Shown piece by piece: positions 1 through 11,943 of a stretch of DNA of 64,000 nucleotides (the stretch's first letter is position 1; each line of letters starts with the position of its first letter). The notes beneath the pieces were generated by a model, which made no database searches, had not been told where the DNA came from, and saw nothing but the letters and a program-made list of their open reading frames with translations. Source of the stretch: Pleurodeles waltl (taxonomy: Eukaryota > Chordata > Amphibia > Caudata > Salamandridae); NCBI RefSeq assembly GCF_031143425.1, contig NC_090445.1, forward strand, positions 1,576,448,049-1,576,512,048, written 5' to 3'. Both the position numbers and the translations under genes were made by a program.

Positions 1-150
1 AATTAATCTTGTGTGAAAATTTCAAGCCATTTATGATTTTTTTGGGGAATCAGATGCAGATTTTTATGGGTTATCGTAAATACCGGATGTCTTTCACCTC
101 TAATAAAATATTAGCAGCTTTGCCTAGAACTCATGAGTGCTATGTGCAGG

Positions 151-443
151 AATGCATCCATTACTTACCGTTAATGGCATTACTCCTAGTCCTACTCCCT
201 CGCCTTCCTTATTAACCAATGATGCCCCTTTGCCTCACCTAGACCACTCCCATCCCCTTTTAAAAACTCCCCGCCCAAATACCCTCCTGTACAGAAGCAA
301 GCCAAAGGACAACTCATTTGTCCTGTACCGAGAGGGAACTGTAACGAAGGCAAGGAAGTAGGACTAGGAGTAATGCCATTAATGGTAAGTAATGGACGCA
401 TTACCTCCCGCCCCTTCCTCACCTTACTTATTAACCAATGAGA
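151..443. repeat. Local inverted repeat plus third terminal-repeat copy at the DIRS 3' end
   Basis: Bases 151-200 pair with 361-406 (core ATTAATGGTAAGTAATGG on one side, its complement on the other), enclosing about 160 bases. Bases 394-443 also carry a third copy of the terminal-repeat start, ending TTATTAACCAATGAGAC. DIRS elements hold an internal complementary region overlapping their terminal repeats, and this arrangement is consistent with that architecture. Confidence 0.65.
194..290. repeat. DIRS inverted terminal repeat, 3' side
   Basis: The stretch matches the reverse complement of 5,047-5,145 with scattered mismatches. Shared blocks include CGCCTTCCTTATTAACCAAT and CCTTTTAAAAACTCCCC. 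It is one of the two outer inverted repeats of the DIRS-like element. Confidence 0.8.
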
Positions 444-525
444 CATAGCCAGTACGTATGAGCCAGACAACTGAGTTGCAACACAGAAAGACTTTAATCA
501 CATCCAAGTAGGAAACAAAACACCC

Positions 526-1490
526 CTATTCCTTTATAGAGGACAACACCCTGTGCCCCAAAACTTCCTCCAAACGTTCCAACTCAGCAATTCTATAGTA
601 TCGAACAAAAGTGGAAGGAGTGGCCCAAGTAGCCGCCCTACGAACCTCCACCACAGAAGCGCCCTGCAATTCAGCCACCGTAGCCGCCATACAATGAGAG
701 GAACGGCCCTGAATCCCCGGAGGAGGTATCACCCCCTTCAAAGCATAGGCCAACAACACCCAAGACCAGATCCATCAACTCAAAGAAGCAGTAGAAGGCT
801 TCTCCCCTTTCCTAGCAGGACCAAAATTCACAAACAAGGAATCCCCCTTCTGAAAAGCAAAAACCTTCCAGTACCATAACAAAGCCAGACAATACAACCT
901 GTCATCCTTTTCAGAGGAAAGGGCTGGACAATAACCAGGCAGGATCACCTTCTGTCAGGCATGGACAGCCAAATTCACCTTGGGGACAAAAGAGGGAACC
1001 GGAACAAGGACAACCCTATCTGGAAAAATCATACAAAAGGGTAATTTGCAGGATAAACCCCCCAACTCCCCCAAACATTTGGAAGATGTAATAGCAATAA
1101 AGAAACACATTTTTAAAGTCAAATGTTTCAATTCAATTTCCTCAGAGGCTCAAAGGGTGGATCTGACAAGACATTCAACACTAACTGGAGATTCCAACTA
1201 GGAAAAGATTGAACAGGTCTAGGAGACAAGTTCAACAGCCGCTGAAATAATGTATGCATCAAATTCCCCTCATCCTTTAAATTCTGGCAAGGACCCTGAA
1301 AAACCTGGATCGCAGCCCTTTGCACCCGCAAAGTAGCCACATACAATCCCGTGCAAAAACTGCATCACCAAAAATAGAGAAGCCACTGTAGGATTCACCT
1401 GTTGTCGCAAACATCAACAGAAAAATACCTTCCACTGATGAGCTTACACATGCAAAGTAGAAGTTCACCTAGCTGCCTACAAGGTCACAG
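526..1490 (-). pseudogene. DIRS tyrosine recombinase remnant
   Basis: The N-terminal part near 1,468-1,277 contains a YFACVSS-like block. Then PSWNLQLVLNVLSDPPFEPL follows at about 1,210-1,140, a strongly conserved DIRS recombinase segment. The C-terminal part (759-526) reads YALKGVIPPPGIQGRSSHCMA and ends with FVRYYR. The last motif carries the expected nucleophilic tyrosine. The H-x-x-R pair that should precede it appears changed in GRSSHCMA, so the active site is lost. In DIRS elements this enzyme inserts circular DNA without making a target duplication. The frame is interrupted between 1,130 and 760. Confidence 0.75.
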
Positions 1491-1712
1491 CTAGATGTCC
1501 TGGCACCCCTACGATCGTCAAACCTTTCACTGTTCAACCTCAATGCCGTCACATGCAGCCTCTGCAAGGACCCCAGGGAGAGGCATGGAAACATCAGAGG
1601 AGAGAGGTTGGAGTGGAAGAACCCACTCCAGCTCCATGGACAACACCTGGAGCAAAGGGAACCAATTCACCCAGGCCAACTGGGGGAGGTGCGATCAATA
1701 GCACCCAAGCCA

Positions 1713-2690
1713 TCACCCTCCAGATTCACACCAGAAAGGACCTGAGTAAGTAAAAAGGTGGGGGGGGGACGCATCTACAAGACCCTGTGGCCACTGACAA
1801 GTCAGTCCATTCTCCGCCCTAGTCCGAGGACACCAAAACAAGGAGCAGAACCTCCCCACCTTCGCATTCTCTGGGGACGCAAACAAGTCCACAACTGAAC
1901 GACCCCACCTCTGCACCAGAGTGAACAGAGATGGCAGAAGGGGAACTCCTTGGATAAAGGAATGACCCTGCTCAACAGCTCTGCCCAGACATTGACCACT
2001 CCCTGAATATAGAGGGCCCGAAGAGTTGGAACAGAGACCGGAGCCCACAAGAAAATGTCTCGTGCAATCAGATTTAGAGACCTGGATCTGGTCCCCCTGT
2101 CTGTTGATGTATGTTTTGGTAACCAACTTGTCTGCCTGCACCAGTATCGCTTCTCCCCTCAGGAGTACCTGAAAGTGCACCAGTGCCAGAAGATCAGCTT
2201 TCAAATCCCTACGGTTCTAGGACCTCTGTGACTCCCTAAGGGTCCAAAACCTCTGCACCTGCTCCAAACCCAGCCACGCCCCCCACCCAGAGAGACTGAT
2301 GTCGGTCGTCACAACCACAGGAACCTGAGGAGACATATTAACCCCCTGCCGGAGATGAGATTGCACCAGCCACCAACTCGACTCCGTGAGAATGCTGACA
2401 TTGGAATCCTCGCCTGAAGGCCATGAAGATCTGGAGACCAATGGGAGAGAATCCATTTGACCAGACAAAGCAGATGAAATCTGGCCAAAGGCACCAGAAA
2501 TACCACCAAAGTCAAGTGACCCTGCAGTTGTAACCATCGGAGAGCTCTGGGAGCCACCTGCATTAACAAAACGCCCACCTGCTCTTGTAGGCAAAGAAAC
2601 CTCCTTTCTGATAAAGTCACCAACCCCTGAAAGGTCAGAAAATGAGCCCTGATAAAAAAAAACAAGTCCCGGGAGGGCTCAAAATCTGAT
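1713..2690 (-). pseudogene. DIRS RNase H region remnant
   Basis: The segment near 2,340-2,230 reads VVVTTDISLSGWGAWLG, the RNase H start block with its first acidic residue. Further along come LVQADK, TYINRQGD and VDLFASPENAKVGRFCSL, all characteristic of the DIRS region after RT. RNase H would remove the RNA strand during copying. Frames change several times and stops are present. It follows RT and precedes the recombinase. Confidence 0.75.
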
Positions 2691-2700
2691 TACCCCCATT

Positions 2701-3376
2701 TTATAAAACATCTGTGACGCTGGAGGACCTGCAATACTTTTGCGCATGAACCCATAACTGGTCCACGCTGGGAGCCTGAATGAAAAGATCATCCAAATGA
2801 GGATGTACGAACACCCCTCTGCATGAAGACACATCAGAGGTGCCAGCATCTTTGTGAAAACCCTGGGAGAGGTCTTGAGGCCAAAAGGAAGAACAAAGAA
2901 CTGGAAATGATTGTGTCCTATTGCAAACCGTAGAATTTTCAGAGGTATTTCTGTGATAGGGACGTGAAGGTAGGCATCCTACAGATCCAGAGACCCCAAA
3001 AAATCCCCCGTACCAATCAGAGGAATAATCACCTGTACAGCCAACATCCGGAAATGAACAGTCCTGATCCAAGATTTCACCTACTTGAAGTCCAACACTG
3101 GGCGAAAACCCAGACACCTTCTGAACTAGAAACAGGATGGAGTAAGGCCCTCTTCCTTGTTCCCCCAGAAGCACTCAGGAGAGGGCTCATTTCAACAATA
3201 ATTCCTGGATCCCCCCCTAGCAGGGCTGATCTCCTGCTCTGTCCACAGCCAATGGCGTATGTCAAACTAGATAAAATTCTATTGAGTAGCCATTCTCCAC
3301 AATGTTCAGTACCCAGTGGTCTGTGACATCCTGCCAAACTGACAGAAAATGCTGTAGCCTGTCTCCAGCCGGCCAA
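2701..3376 (-). pseudogene. DIRS reverse transcriptase remnant
   Basis: The reading begins with a GGRLQ-like motif near 3,370, typical of the DIRS RT N-terminus. It continues through GPYSILFLVQK with frame changes. Near 2,790 it reads HPHLDDLFIQAPS, the catalytic box, in which the family's usual YLDD has become HLDD. The enzyme would copy element RNA to DNA. The frame switches repeatedly between 3,376 and 2,701, so this is not translatable. It sits between gag and RNase H as expected. Confidence 0.75.
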
Positions 3377-3443
3377 TCACCCCCAGAACCATGATTGTCA
3401 GGAGTCCTTCTTGGAGGCCCCCTTTTTCAGACTGAACAGGTCC

Positions 3444-4590
3444 TCAGGAGAAAAGCAGGCTGGAATCTACGCTTTTTGGAAGAAGATGATCTTGGCTCAT
3501 ATTTAGGAGAAAATCTAGGATGTTTCTTTCACACCTTGCTAGCCTAGCCGAGGCACTCCCTTTGTAAGGCAAAGGATGTTTCAGTTCCTTAAAAGCCTTA
3601 AATATCTTGTCTGACAACTGATCCGCAAAAGGAGCCTGACCCTCGAAAGGAAGTCTCATAAATGCTGCCTTCTCCCCAGGGTCCGCCATCCCCTACCATA
3701 ACCATAGAGACCTTCTGACTGCAATTTAGGCCCCAGAAGCCATAGCCAAGGTGCAGATAGCATCAGAAGAAATGCCCGCTAGCAATCAAGCCTGCTGCTC
3801 CACAAGAGCCAACAAGTCAGAACATTCTGAGCCCTCCTGCACAGCCACTGCAAGCTTATCAAAGTCCTGAAGCAAGGCCTGTGCAGAATATGCAGACAAG
3901 AGACCAGCCCCTAAAGCCACGTTTTCAGCCACAAATGCCCTTTTCATTCCAAGATCAACCTTTCGATCAGTGGCATCTGTAGGAGTACAGTCCTCCAGAT
4001 TGCCTGCCGTTTTCCCAATTAAAGTAGCCAGCATCGAATCCAGACATACCGAAGGAGGCAGAACATCCTCACTTTCCAGCAAATACAACTTCTGAAGGAA
4101 ATGTGGAACCTGATGTCCACCTCCTTCCATTTACAGAAAACCCTATCCTTGACAGGCCCCTCTAAAGGCATAGCAAAACAAGATGGGGTAACACACTGAG
4201 GAAAAAAGCGGAATCCACCTGTGAAGGCTGAAAGAAAGGGAAGCCCAGATTGCCCAGTACATGTGCCAAAATGTCCCACATCTCCTCACGTAACTCCTAC
4301 TTACCCCCCCAGAGGAAGTAGAAGGAGCCGCCCCCCCTGAGGAAGAGGGGCTACCTGCAGCCAAAGAGGTGTGTGATGTAGAGGGACGCCTGGGCTCCTG
4401 CTTGGAGGGCCCTGGATACAGCCACCTGAATCATGTATTCTACCTCTTCTCTAGACATGTGAGTTGCAGTCCTGTCACCCGAACCTCTGGGCCTATGAGG
4501 TTTCTTCTGGGGAACCTGAACATCCTCCCCTTCAGAAGACGATGAGGAGGACAAAATGCACCTCTGCTTAGTAACTCTATTCTCAGCCAT
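3444..4590 (-). pseudogene. DIRS gag-like protein remnant
   Basis: The likely start is the methionine of MAENRV near 4,590, followed by a serine-rich stretch, an acidic patch and a basic proline-rich segment. After frameshifts, the 4,130-3,786 segment reads YLLESEDVLPPSVCLDSMLA, then DATDRKVDLGMKRAF, then an alanine-rich helix. That is the conserved middle of DIRS-type gag proteins. The 3,689-3,444 segment (LPFEGQAPFADQLSDKI) is the conserved C-terminal part. Gag would package element RNA. At least two frameshifts and several stops break the frame. It lies directly upstream of the RT region in the same orientation. Confidence 0.75.
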
Positions 4591-5046
4591 GTCGCTGAAC
4601 ATAAATGCGAGCACAAACCAAAAGGCAGCCTTAAATAGGGGCTAGAACCCACTCTCAAAAAACACCAATGACAATGCAGCATAAATGGCCCTCCAATCAC
4701 GGCGAAACACGATTTCCCCCAAAAGATAAATTCAATAAAAAGGGGCCCAAAAACCCACTCTTATCCCACATGGTAAAAGCCGCAAGCTGCCGAAGTCGCG
4801 TCCTGTCTCACAAGGTGCCGACCAGGAAGCACAGCCCAAGCCATAGGAGAGCCATCTGACTCCTTCGGAAACGACTCTGAAGCCGCATCAGCAGAGGGAG
4901 CCATGCTCAGCTCGTCGAGACACTTCTAGGCCATAAGTCGTCACCAGAAGCACCGGTACGCACCGCAAGGAAGACATCAAAGCCACCCCAGGCTCCTCTA
5001 TGGAGGAGAAAACAGAGGTAAGTCCACGGGTGTAGACAAAAATGAA

Positions 5047-5145
5047 GAGGAGGGGGTTTTGGGCTGGGGAGTTTTTAAAAGGAGAAGGGAGGAGTCTAGG
5101 TGAAGCAAAGGGGCCTCATTGGTTAATAAGGAAGGCGAGGGAGGG
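5047..5145. repeat. DIRS inverted terminal repeat, 5' side
   Basis: This is the reverse-complement partner of 194-290. It contains GGGGAGTTTTTAAAAGG and ATTGGTTAATAAGGAAGGCG. It marks the 5' end of the minus-strand DIRS-like element, upstream of gag. Confidence 0.8.
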
Positions 5146-5165
5146 ACGGGAGGTAATAGCACTTA

Positions 5166-6900
5166 CTGCACATTTCACAGTTAACTGAGCCGGATGAAGG
5201 TCTTGGTGAGAAGTGACTGAGCTGCTGGTGAAAAAGCATGAAAACATTTTTTCATTAGCAAAACACAAGCAACAAAAATTATTTTTTTGTGTGCCCATTT
5301 TGACTCCTGATATGTGAGCGTCAAGCCTTAGCAATATCATTAACAACTGGGAGCAATAATAAATAATATCAGTCCTGCTATCTACTTGGGCACATATCAA
5401 AATATTCTGACCATAGTGAATTAGTATTCACACGAAACTATGAACCCCACCTAATGCCTCTAAGCTTTCACCAGCTTCTAGGGCATAACACGTTATCTAA
5501 AGCTTCCCCGTGTCATGCCTTTAATTTGAATACGTTTTTGTATTTTTATCTGCTGCCAAAGCAAGTGGGCTAAAATGTCATTGTCAGTAGCCAGCTAGAT
5601 ATTAAGAAAGATTACCGTGACTTTCATAAAATAATAATGGCACAAATACTGTTTCAACCTTGACAATGTGTTGATCTCATAAATCCGAATATCACTTCAG
5701 TACAAGTCAATCAGGGGTCAGTGCCTCTAATACATCTGAAAATTAGCTTTTTAAATAAAATATTGACAATTTCAAACAATCCACAACCTCAGATGGGCTC
5801 CTTATACAAAGTAGCCCAACGCTGTTGAATATTTGGGATCCTTCATTTCTTGCACACATTTGGGCAGATTAGGATAGCTCATCCGAGTTCACACGAGGTT
5901 CAGATGAGCTTGTCAAAAGGCACCATAGTTTGAGCATTTTTGTTTACTAATCCAGACACACCCAAATTCTTTAGTATGCTTGGACGGGCTGCACGAAGAT
6001 AGATTTAATTTATCTACAGCTGAAGCAGTGTTATCTGGCAACAAAGCTTGGCAAACTGTTTTTGATTTTACAGTTTTTTTTCTTAAGGAATGGTTATTTT
6101 GGCATATCTTCTTTTAGGGGAGCGTATTTTGTTGCAGGTTTCTCTTTTCTGTGTTCTTTTTAGAGAAATATCGGTTTTGGCTGTGTTTTAAATTAGTGAC
6201 TTTTATTATCAGTTAAAGTTTTTTAAATGTTTTATTTAAAGTTAGCTATTTTCATTTATTTAGGGTTGCTTTCTTTCTTGGTTGGGGTGGATCCATTCTG
6301 GGGGGATTTCCTTGTCCCGTTTGGAGAAAGGACTTTTTTTTTTTTAGGTACATTTGCAGTCATTTGTTATTTTTCTCTTCTTTTTTGTTTTGGCTTGTCG
6401 TTCAATTTTTTGGGTGTAGATTCAGAGTCACAGTTTTTCCAGGGGAGAAGAACTGATCGGTAAATAATTGTTTCCAGTGTGTTTCTAACAGATGAATTGA
6501 GCTCTATTGAGTGCTATTTTTTACATTAGTTTCTTTTAAAAACTGACCAACATTAAAATACACTTTGAAGTTCTTCTTTGCTCCACATTTCTTTGAACAA
6601 CCACACAAAACTTTAACAGTGTGCCAGGTAAAAATAAAATGTAGATTGAATAATTACATTCAATACGTATACAACTGTGTCAGCCTGCATTACACGTATT
6701 CAACTGTAGTAAGAGTCTGTATGGTTCATTATCAATTGACTCTGTTGTCGGTTCTTTAAGCCGCTCAGGGCAGGTGTTCATCTGGCGGAAATCACAATGA
6801 CCCAGCTGACCCATATATAGCTCTATATTTTCTGGCAGTTTGTCATCGTTCCGCACTAGCTTCATTCTGATGTCTTTGGTGACACTACATTCCCCCACAT
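5166..6900. other. AT-rich stretch without recognised genes
   Basis: I see no coding block, RNA gene or clear repeat. The segment at 6,060-6,450 is rich in T runs and encodes only a low-complexity hydrophobic peptide. Confidence 0.5.
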
Positions 6901-6919
6901 CCCCTAGCTAACTAGTCTC

Positions 6920-9900
6920 TCTTGGGGCTTTAGAACTTAGTCAGTGTACTGCCAATCTTCTCCTAGCTAGAGCTGTAAACATTCTCTCTGTGTTCTTTTT
7001 TTATGCAGCAGTTTGTGCCCTGAAGGAATACTTGGGGGTGCGCCCGTATTCCCCCTTGCATCCATTCACTGTATGTGTTTGCCACCTGTTCCCAGTAGTC
7101 CTGGATCTGGGGGCATGACCATCTAAGATGACGAAATGTGGCCTGTGTACACTTAGGACAGTGTGAACATTTTGTATGGTCTAATTTGTGAGGTATCGCA
7201 GGTGTAGCATATGTTCTGTGTAGTAATCAAATTATTTCAGTCTGAACTTTGCATTGCTGGATGCCCTGTTTAGAAGTGTTAGCACCTCCTCCCATTATTT
7301 GTCTCAAAAGGTTCAGCATAGTCCGCTTCCCACGTATGACTAGTGGTCAGTGGTACAATAATAATTGTGACACACTGAATAATGGTGTAAATCCACTGCC
7401 GTGCCCCATTTTAGTATTAATTCTAATGTGAGCCCCATCTCTATATATAGGCCTCATTACATCCACCTCATTTTCATTTGCCTAGGTTCAATTCTCGTCA
7501 TGTCACCTAAATTCTGTAATCTCTCACAACCGTGGCTTCTGAGTCTAGGAGAGTGTTTGCCCCCATTTAGACCTATACATGCCCCAAACATTAAGGCCCT
7601 CATTATGAACATGGTGGTTGAAACCGCCGTGTTCATGCTGGCTATCAAACCACTGACCGCCAGCGTCCCCGGATCCCCGCCGGCTGTATAATGAACATTC
7701 CTGTTGGCCGGCGGGCGGAAACATTGTTTCTGCCTGCTGGCCCACAAGAATGCCTGTCCGGGACATTGACGGCGGCTCCACATGGAGCCGCCGCCAATGC
7801 CTCTGTGTGGCGGGTGCAGCTGCACCCATTGCGCAGATCACTGCCCGAAAATCAGGCAGTGACCTGCGCGATGGGGCACTGCACAGGGGCCCCTGCACTG
7901 TCCATGCCAAGTGCATGGGCAGTGCGGGGGCACACAGGGGTGCCCCGGAGCACCCCTTCCGCCAGCCTTTCCCTGGCCGAGGAAACCCGCCAGGGAAAGG
8001 CTGGAGACTGAGGAATCATTATCCGAGAGGCAGCACCGCTGTCCTGTCAGATAATGATTCCGACCGCCGCCAGGCTGCCTGACGGAGGCAGCCTGGCGGT
8101 GAGTGAGGGCCGCCATCGGCGGCACTCATGGTGTTCATTATGTGGCAGTGTGGCCCACCATGCCGGCTGGTGGGTTTTCCCGCCACCGCCGGAATGGCGG
8201 GTCACACCGCCATGTTCGTAATGACCACCTAAGTGCCGGTTGTGTGATTCGTGCACCCCCTCCTTGGTAGTAGATATGTTCATATATCTTTCCTGTCAAT
8301 TCTCTTTGTATTGCTCTATACTCCATTAGGGATCTATCTTTGTTATCATGATTACTGTACCATTGTGGAAGCAGAACCCCGTTTCCCAATAATTAAGAAA
8401 CCCCAAAATTCAGACCATCTCAAAATTTACCTTAGGTGGTTCTGCTCCCGGTTGATCTTGTGCAAAAAGGCACTCCCCAAATGCTTAATTTGAGCAAGTG
8501 GTTGTTGGTGTGACCCACCAGTGCTAATTTTTGGGACAGGCACTTATTTCCACACGTCAGATATTTACCAAGTGCAAGAGATTGGAAAGACTAGGGAAGA
8601 AAAAGGCTACACAACTGTCAGAAAGAGAGAAAGCAGGCACCTGCACAAGCTAAAAAAAGGGGCAGAAAGCCTCTGCTAGTGGATTAAAGACCACCAGCCC
8701 TGATATTCTGTGCACCAACATTTACTTGTATCAGATACTGACTTCTGAGCAGAGTTTTGGGCACTTGCACTCTTTCTTTCCCAAATTAAACACTGACTCT
8801 CCTCAACATCAACTTAGCAGACTAGTAAAATAAACCATAGGGACCATTCAATAGTTGAGTTCTAGATCAAAGAAAAAGTTAAAGATTTTTGTTACTAAAA
8901 TCCCATTACCAAGCATGCCATGAAGGCTCTAATGCAGAATTACACAGGGTAGTCATCTATATTTTCTCTGCTCCTTTTCTTACTATTTACATTTTTTTAA
9001 GGACAGGGTGTGGGACAGGGTGCATGCTGCTCTGAAACAAAGCAGGCACCTGGGTAGCATCAACATTTTATTGACAGCTATGCTGCCTGCCATTGGTAAA
9101 GGTAACAAAATCCAATAGTCTACGCTTCCCTGCACAGCTACTAACAGCATGCTTGGGTTTAATTCAACCTATCTGTCTCTAAAGTTTGTCACTATAATCA
9201 AAGATACATAGAGTAAATCAGTTCCAGATTAATTGTCTGGGAGCCTCTCTGTTGGTTTTTACCGTAATGCACCAATTGGAAATATTACTAACTTTTGCTT
9301 ATAGACTCGTAGCCCTGACTGTTCCAACCATTCTACTTCATCTATGAGTATTCTCAAAGATACCACTGGGTCTGTCAGATACGCTAGTTAGTCATCGGCA
9401 TTCAACGGTACCTCATGTGTATGCTCCCAGATCCAGATGGACCATCCATCCAGTGTTCCTCACAATCTAAGTGCCCTTGGTTCTATTACTAGCACAAACA
9501 ACAGGGTCAATGGAAGACACACCTGCTGTGTGCCCCTTTCTAATATGACATTCATTTTAACCCTTGCCATGGGCTTTATGTATAACACAGTAACAGTATT
9601 TATGTGTGGTGGCCTAAAATCAATGACTGTGAGTGTTGCGAACAACAACAGTCATGCCATTGTCAAATGCTTTATCTGTGTCTACCCACACAAAGGCCAT
9701 CAACAATTCACTTTATTCCACTTATCCTATCACACTTGCCAATTGTCTAATATTTAATGTTGTTCTGCTGCCTGGTAAGAAAAAAATGCACCTATCATCC
9801 CTCTTAGTCCGTTAAAATTGTATTCACATCAAATCATATTCATGGCACTAACCATATTCCATTACCACTACAATGATATAGCCTACCCTACCACTATCTT

Positions 9901-10045
9901 TGCAGCTTGTCTTTCCAGGCAGAACTTACTTTTCCTGGTGGCAAGCCACCAGCATTCCCCATTTATGATAGTAGGCTTCCACCCTTGCCCTTTATGTAAA
10001 GTTATTTAAGCCCTATACATTCCAGGACAACACCCTTATGTTTTC
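6920..10045 (-). pseudogene. L1-A ORF2 (endonuclease, RT, zinc knuckle) remnant
   Basis: The start near 10,040 reads ENIRVLSWNV, the usual L1 endonuclease opening, followed by an eroded endonuclease. The RT is recognisable near 9,700 (FVWVDTDKAFDNG) and near 9,400 (NADD followed by LTDPVVSLRILIDEVEWLEQ), where the YADD catalytic box has become NADD. The C-terminal knuckle at 7,172-7,111 reads CSHCPKCTQATFRHLRWSCP, which keeps the cysteine and histidine ligands. ORF2 would nick target DNA and prime reverse transcription. Many stops are present, and the C-terminal part is separated from RT by the inserted hairpin element. Confidence 0.75.
7595..8229. mobile_element. Hairpin-chain Harbinger-like non-autonomous transposon, copy 1
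   Basis: The 635-bp element is flanked by TAA on both sides (7,592-7,594 and 8,230-8,232). Its termini are imperfect inverted repeats: GGCCCTCATTATGAACATGG at the left and the complement of GGTGGTCATTACGAACATGG at the right. The 3-bp TAA duplication suggests the PIF/Harbinger superfamily. The interior is a row of short hairpins. These include GGGTGCAGCTGCACCC at 7,812-7,827, a 15-bp-arm hairpin at 7,831-7,869 with one mismatch, and CAGGCTGCCTGACGGAGGCA-type arms near 8,080. It encodes no protein and lies in the eroded L1-A ORF2. Confidence 0.8.
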
Positions 10046-10467
10046 TGCTATCTATGTGTAATTAGATGGAATTTGTTGTCTTCACCCCCCTTTGCAGTCT
10101 GTGCTATTGTCTCCTTTACCTTTGGCATTCAACTCTAACAACTGTAACATTACACTAAACTGCACCATAGCTTATTCTTTTAGGCCAATGCAACTATGAA
10201 CAGAATGTCTCAAATCAGTGAGACTCTCCTGTCCTGTATGGTTTGATGTGCTGTACCTTATTCTTAACATTATGAATATGATAATCACATAACATTTTCC
10301 TCACATTCGCTGAACCAGCTCCGATGCAGGGGTCTCCACCAAGAGGCCTATCATGTTGGATTCACTATGGTTTACTTTAAGGGAATGGATTGTTAATCCT
10401 TAATCATATCAACTTTTTTATTGCTGTGGAACCATCTATCCTGGCCCTACCAGATATTAGCGTGTTG

Positions 10468-11165
10468 TCATGCCATTATCACTTCATTCTTTACGACCTT
10501 TACTCCATGTTTAAGGAAAGGGCTAGACTGTGTCCCTTCACATTTATTCAATGTCTCCGGCCAATCCCATTCCTGGTCAGTTGAAAGGTCTCTGAACTTT
10601 TTCTTAACAGTTTCAAAGAAACAGCATTTATTGTGCACTTGGAGTGTGAAATCAGGAAACAACATAATTGTTGCATCTTGTATTCACACCTCTCTCTTAT
10701 TTCATGTTTCTGCAGGTTTACATCACTATCCATTCTCATTCTGGGTGGCATGCCTGGTAGTATGGGAATTGCCAGCCTCCTGGGCACTCTATCTATCAAA
10801 TAGAACTTGGAACAGCCCCTTGGGTCTCAGCACAGTAATAGTCAAGTCATCCAAGAACATTCTAGGCAATCTCCCTCTGCTCTTTCCGGTAGACCTACCA
10901 AGCAGATATTGTTCCTACAAGATCCTCCTTCCTTATCTTCTGCTCCGGTTTCCAGTATCTTGGTCCCTCAAAGCAGCCCCTCTGTCTCTTTACTCAGAGC
11001 AGTTACTGCTGCATCTCTTCTTCCTGCTTTTTCCACCTTTGTCACTTTATCTGTTACCTTTCAAAGGCCTGTCTGAATCAGCCCCATATCTACGGCCACA
11101 TCATCCATCTTTGATTCTACTGACATGTGCGGTTCTTGTATTGCTTTCATGATGTCCATAAGCTT
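10468..11165 (-). pseudogene. L1-A ORF1 (RNA-binding protein) remnant
   Basis: The minus-strand reading gives a coiled-coil-like segment (AIQEPHMSVESKMDDVAVDM and KVTDKVTKVEKAGRRDAAVT), then ICLVGLPERAEGDCLE, the conserved entry to the L1 ORF1 RNA-recognition domain. A block reading DRVPRRLAIPILPGMPPR is the HRVP-R-P block of the family. LFPDFTLQVHNKC then corresponds to the C-terminal domain. ORF1 protein coats L1 RNA as trimers. Stops and frame changes make it non-functional. A long open frame on the opposite strand here (10,421-11,152) is its antisense shadow. Confidence 0.75.
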
Positions 11166-11209
11166 ACGGTCTGGTTATGAGTGATCTCTTTGTTACCTTT
11201 AAATGCTGT

Positions 11210-11943
11210 TTGAGGCTATTTCTTTTGTGTATTTGTCTATGTTCAACTGCATGACTGCCACTTTTGAGGTTTTGTACTTCACCACCTTATCACTCTTCCT
11301 AGTGTCAAGCTCATGTCAAAGAGGACCTATCCACAGAGTGTCAATATTATTTGCCATCTTGACCTGTGTATACATAGTATCAAAAGTGCTTCCAATGATT
11401 CTGTTCTTTGTAAAAAAATAAAATAAAATAAAAAGCATGTTTCCATCATTGCACAAGGCATGTTTATTTTCACAAACATGCATTCTGCCTCTCTTCTGTT
11501 TCAAGTATATTTTAGTCATAAGTAAATTTAGTTGGTTGAGAGACTTCCATCCCTCTCTAGAATCATGAAGCTATATCGAGGCTTCTGATCTGCCATAGTG
11601 ACTCACGTGGTGCGATCCTTGCCATTGCCTTTATTTCAGACAATATTAGAGCCTCAACCACCCAGCTGTTATCTACGCCGGACGGACTTGGTACCTCATT
11701 CAGTGTGTCTGCTCCACCCTACTGTTTTGTCTCAACTGGGCTGCAGATAGTGACAAACTGGCTGGTGCCAGAATAATTTTCTGTTGCTCGGTTCTTCCAC
11801 TGTGTTTTGACACCAGTTTATTATTTAGACGGGCAATATTTAAGCAGATATTTGATTAGATGTTCTCTCACTGTATTAATTTCAACCAAGCCCCCTCATT
11901 TTTGGATCGAGCGTGCAACTGCTTGAGACTTGTATTCTGTTCT
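11210..11943. other. Stretch without recognised genes, possibly L1-A 5' untranslated region
   Basis: It lies upstream of the minus-strand L1-A ORF1 and holds no recognisable coding block. Assignment to the L1-A leader is only positional. Confidence 0.3.

Larger units (their letters stand above)
137..5165 (-). mobile_element. DIRS-like tyrosine-recombinase retrotransposon, degenerate but near full length
   Basis: Reading on the minus strand, the element runs from an inverted terminal repeat near 5,145 through gag, reverse transcriptase, RNase H and a tyrosine recombinase to terminal repeats near 137-443. This order, a recombinase instead of an integrase, and inverted rather than direct terminal repeats are the hallmarks of the DIRS order. 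About 5.0 kb fits a complete DIRS element. Every reading frame is broken by stops or frameshifts, so the copy is dead. DIRS elements are unusually abundant in salamanders, which supports the organism inference. The family assignment rests on conserved blocks recognised by eye, not on a database search. Confidence 0.85.
6900..11210 (-). mobile_element. Old L1-clade LINE, heavily decayed (L1-A)
   Basis: On the minus strand an ORF1 remnant (about 11,165-10,468) is followed by an ORF2 remnant that begins near 10,045 and ends in a zinc-knuckle region near 7,110. This is the two-ORF layout of L1 elements. The reading frames are riddled with stops and frameshifts, so the copy is much older than the second L1 at 12.4-22.6 kb. 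A hairpin-rich transposon (7,595-8,229) sits inside its 3' part and must be younger. No target duplication or poly(A) end was identified. Confidence 0.75.

Noticed and set aside
7691..8125. Overlapping frames of about 100 codons on both strands
   Set aside because: They arise from GC-rich hairpins of a non-coding transposon and share no protein features.
10421..11152. 243-codon plus-strand open frame
   Set aside because: It is antisense to a recognisable L1 ORF1 remnant, has no domain, and its composition reflects the opposite strand.
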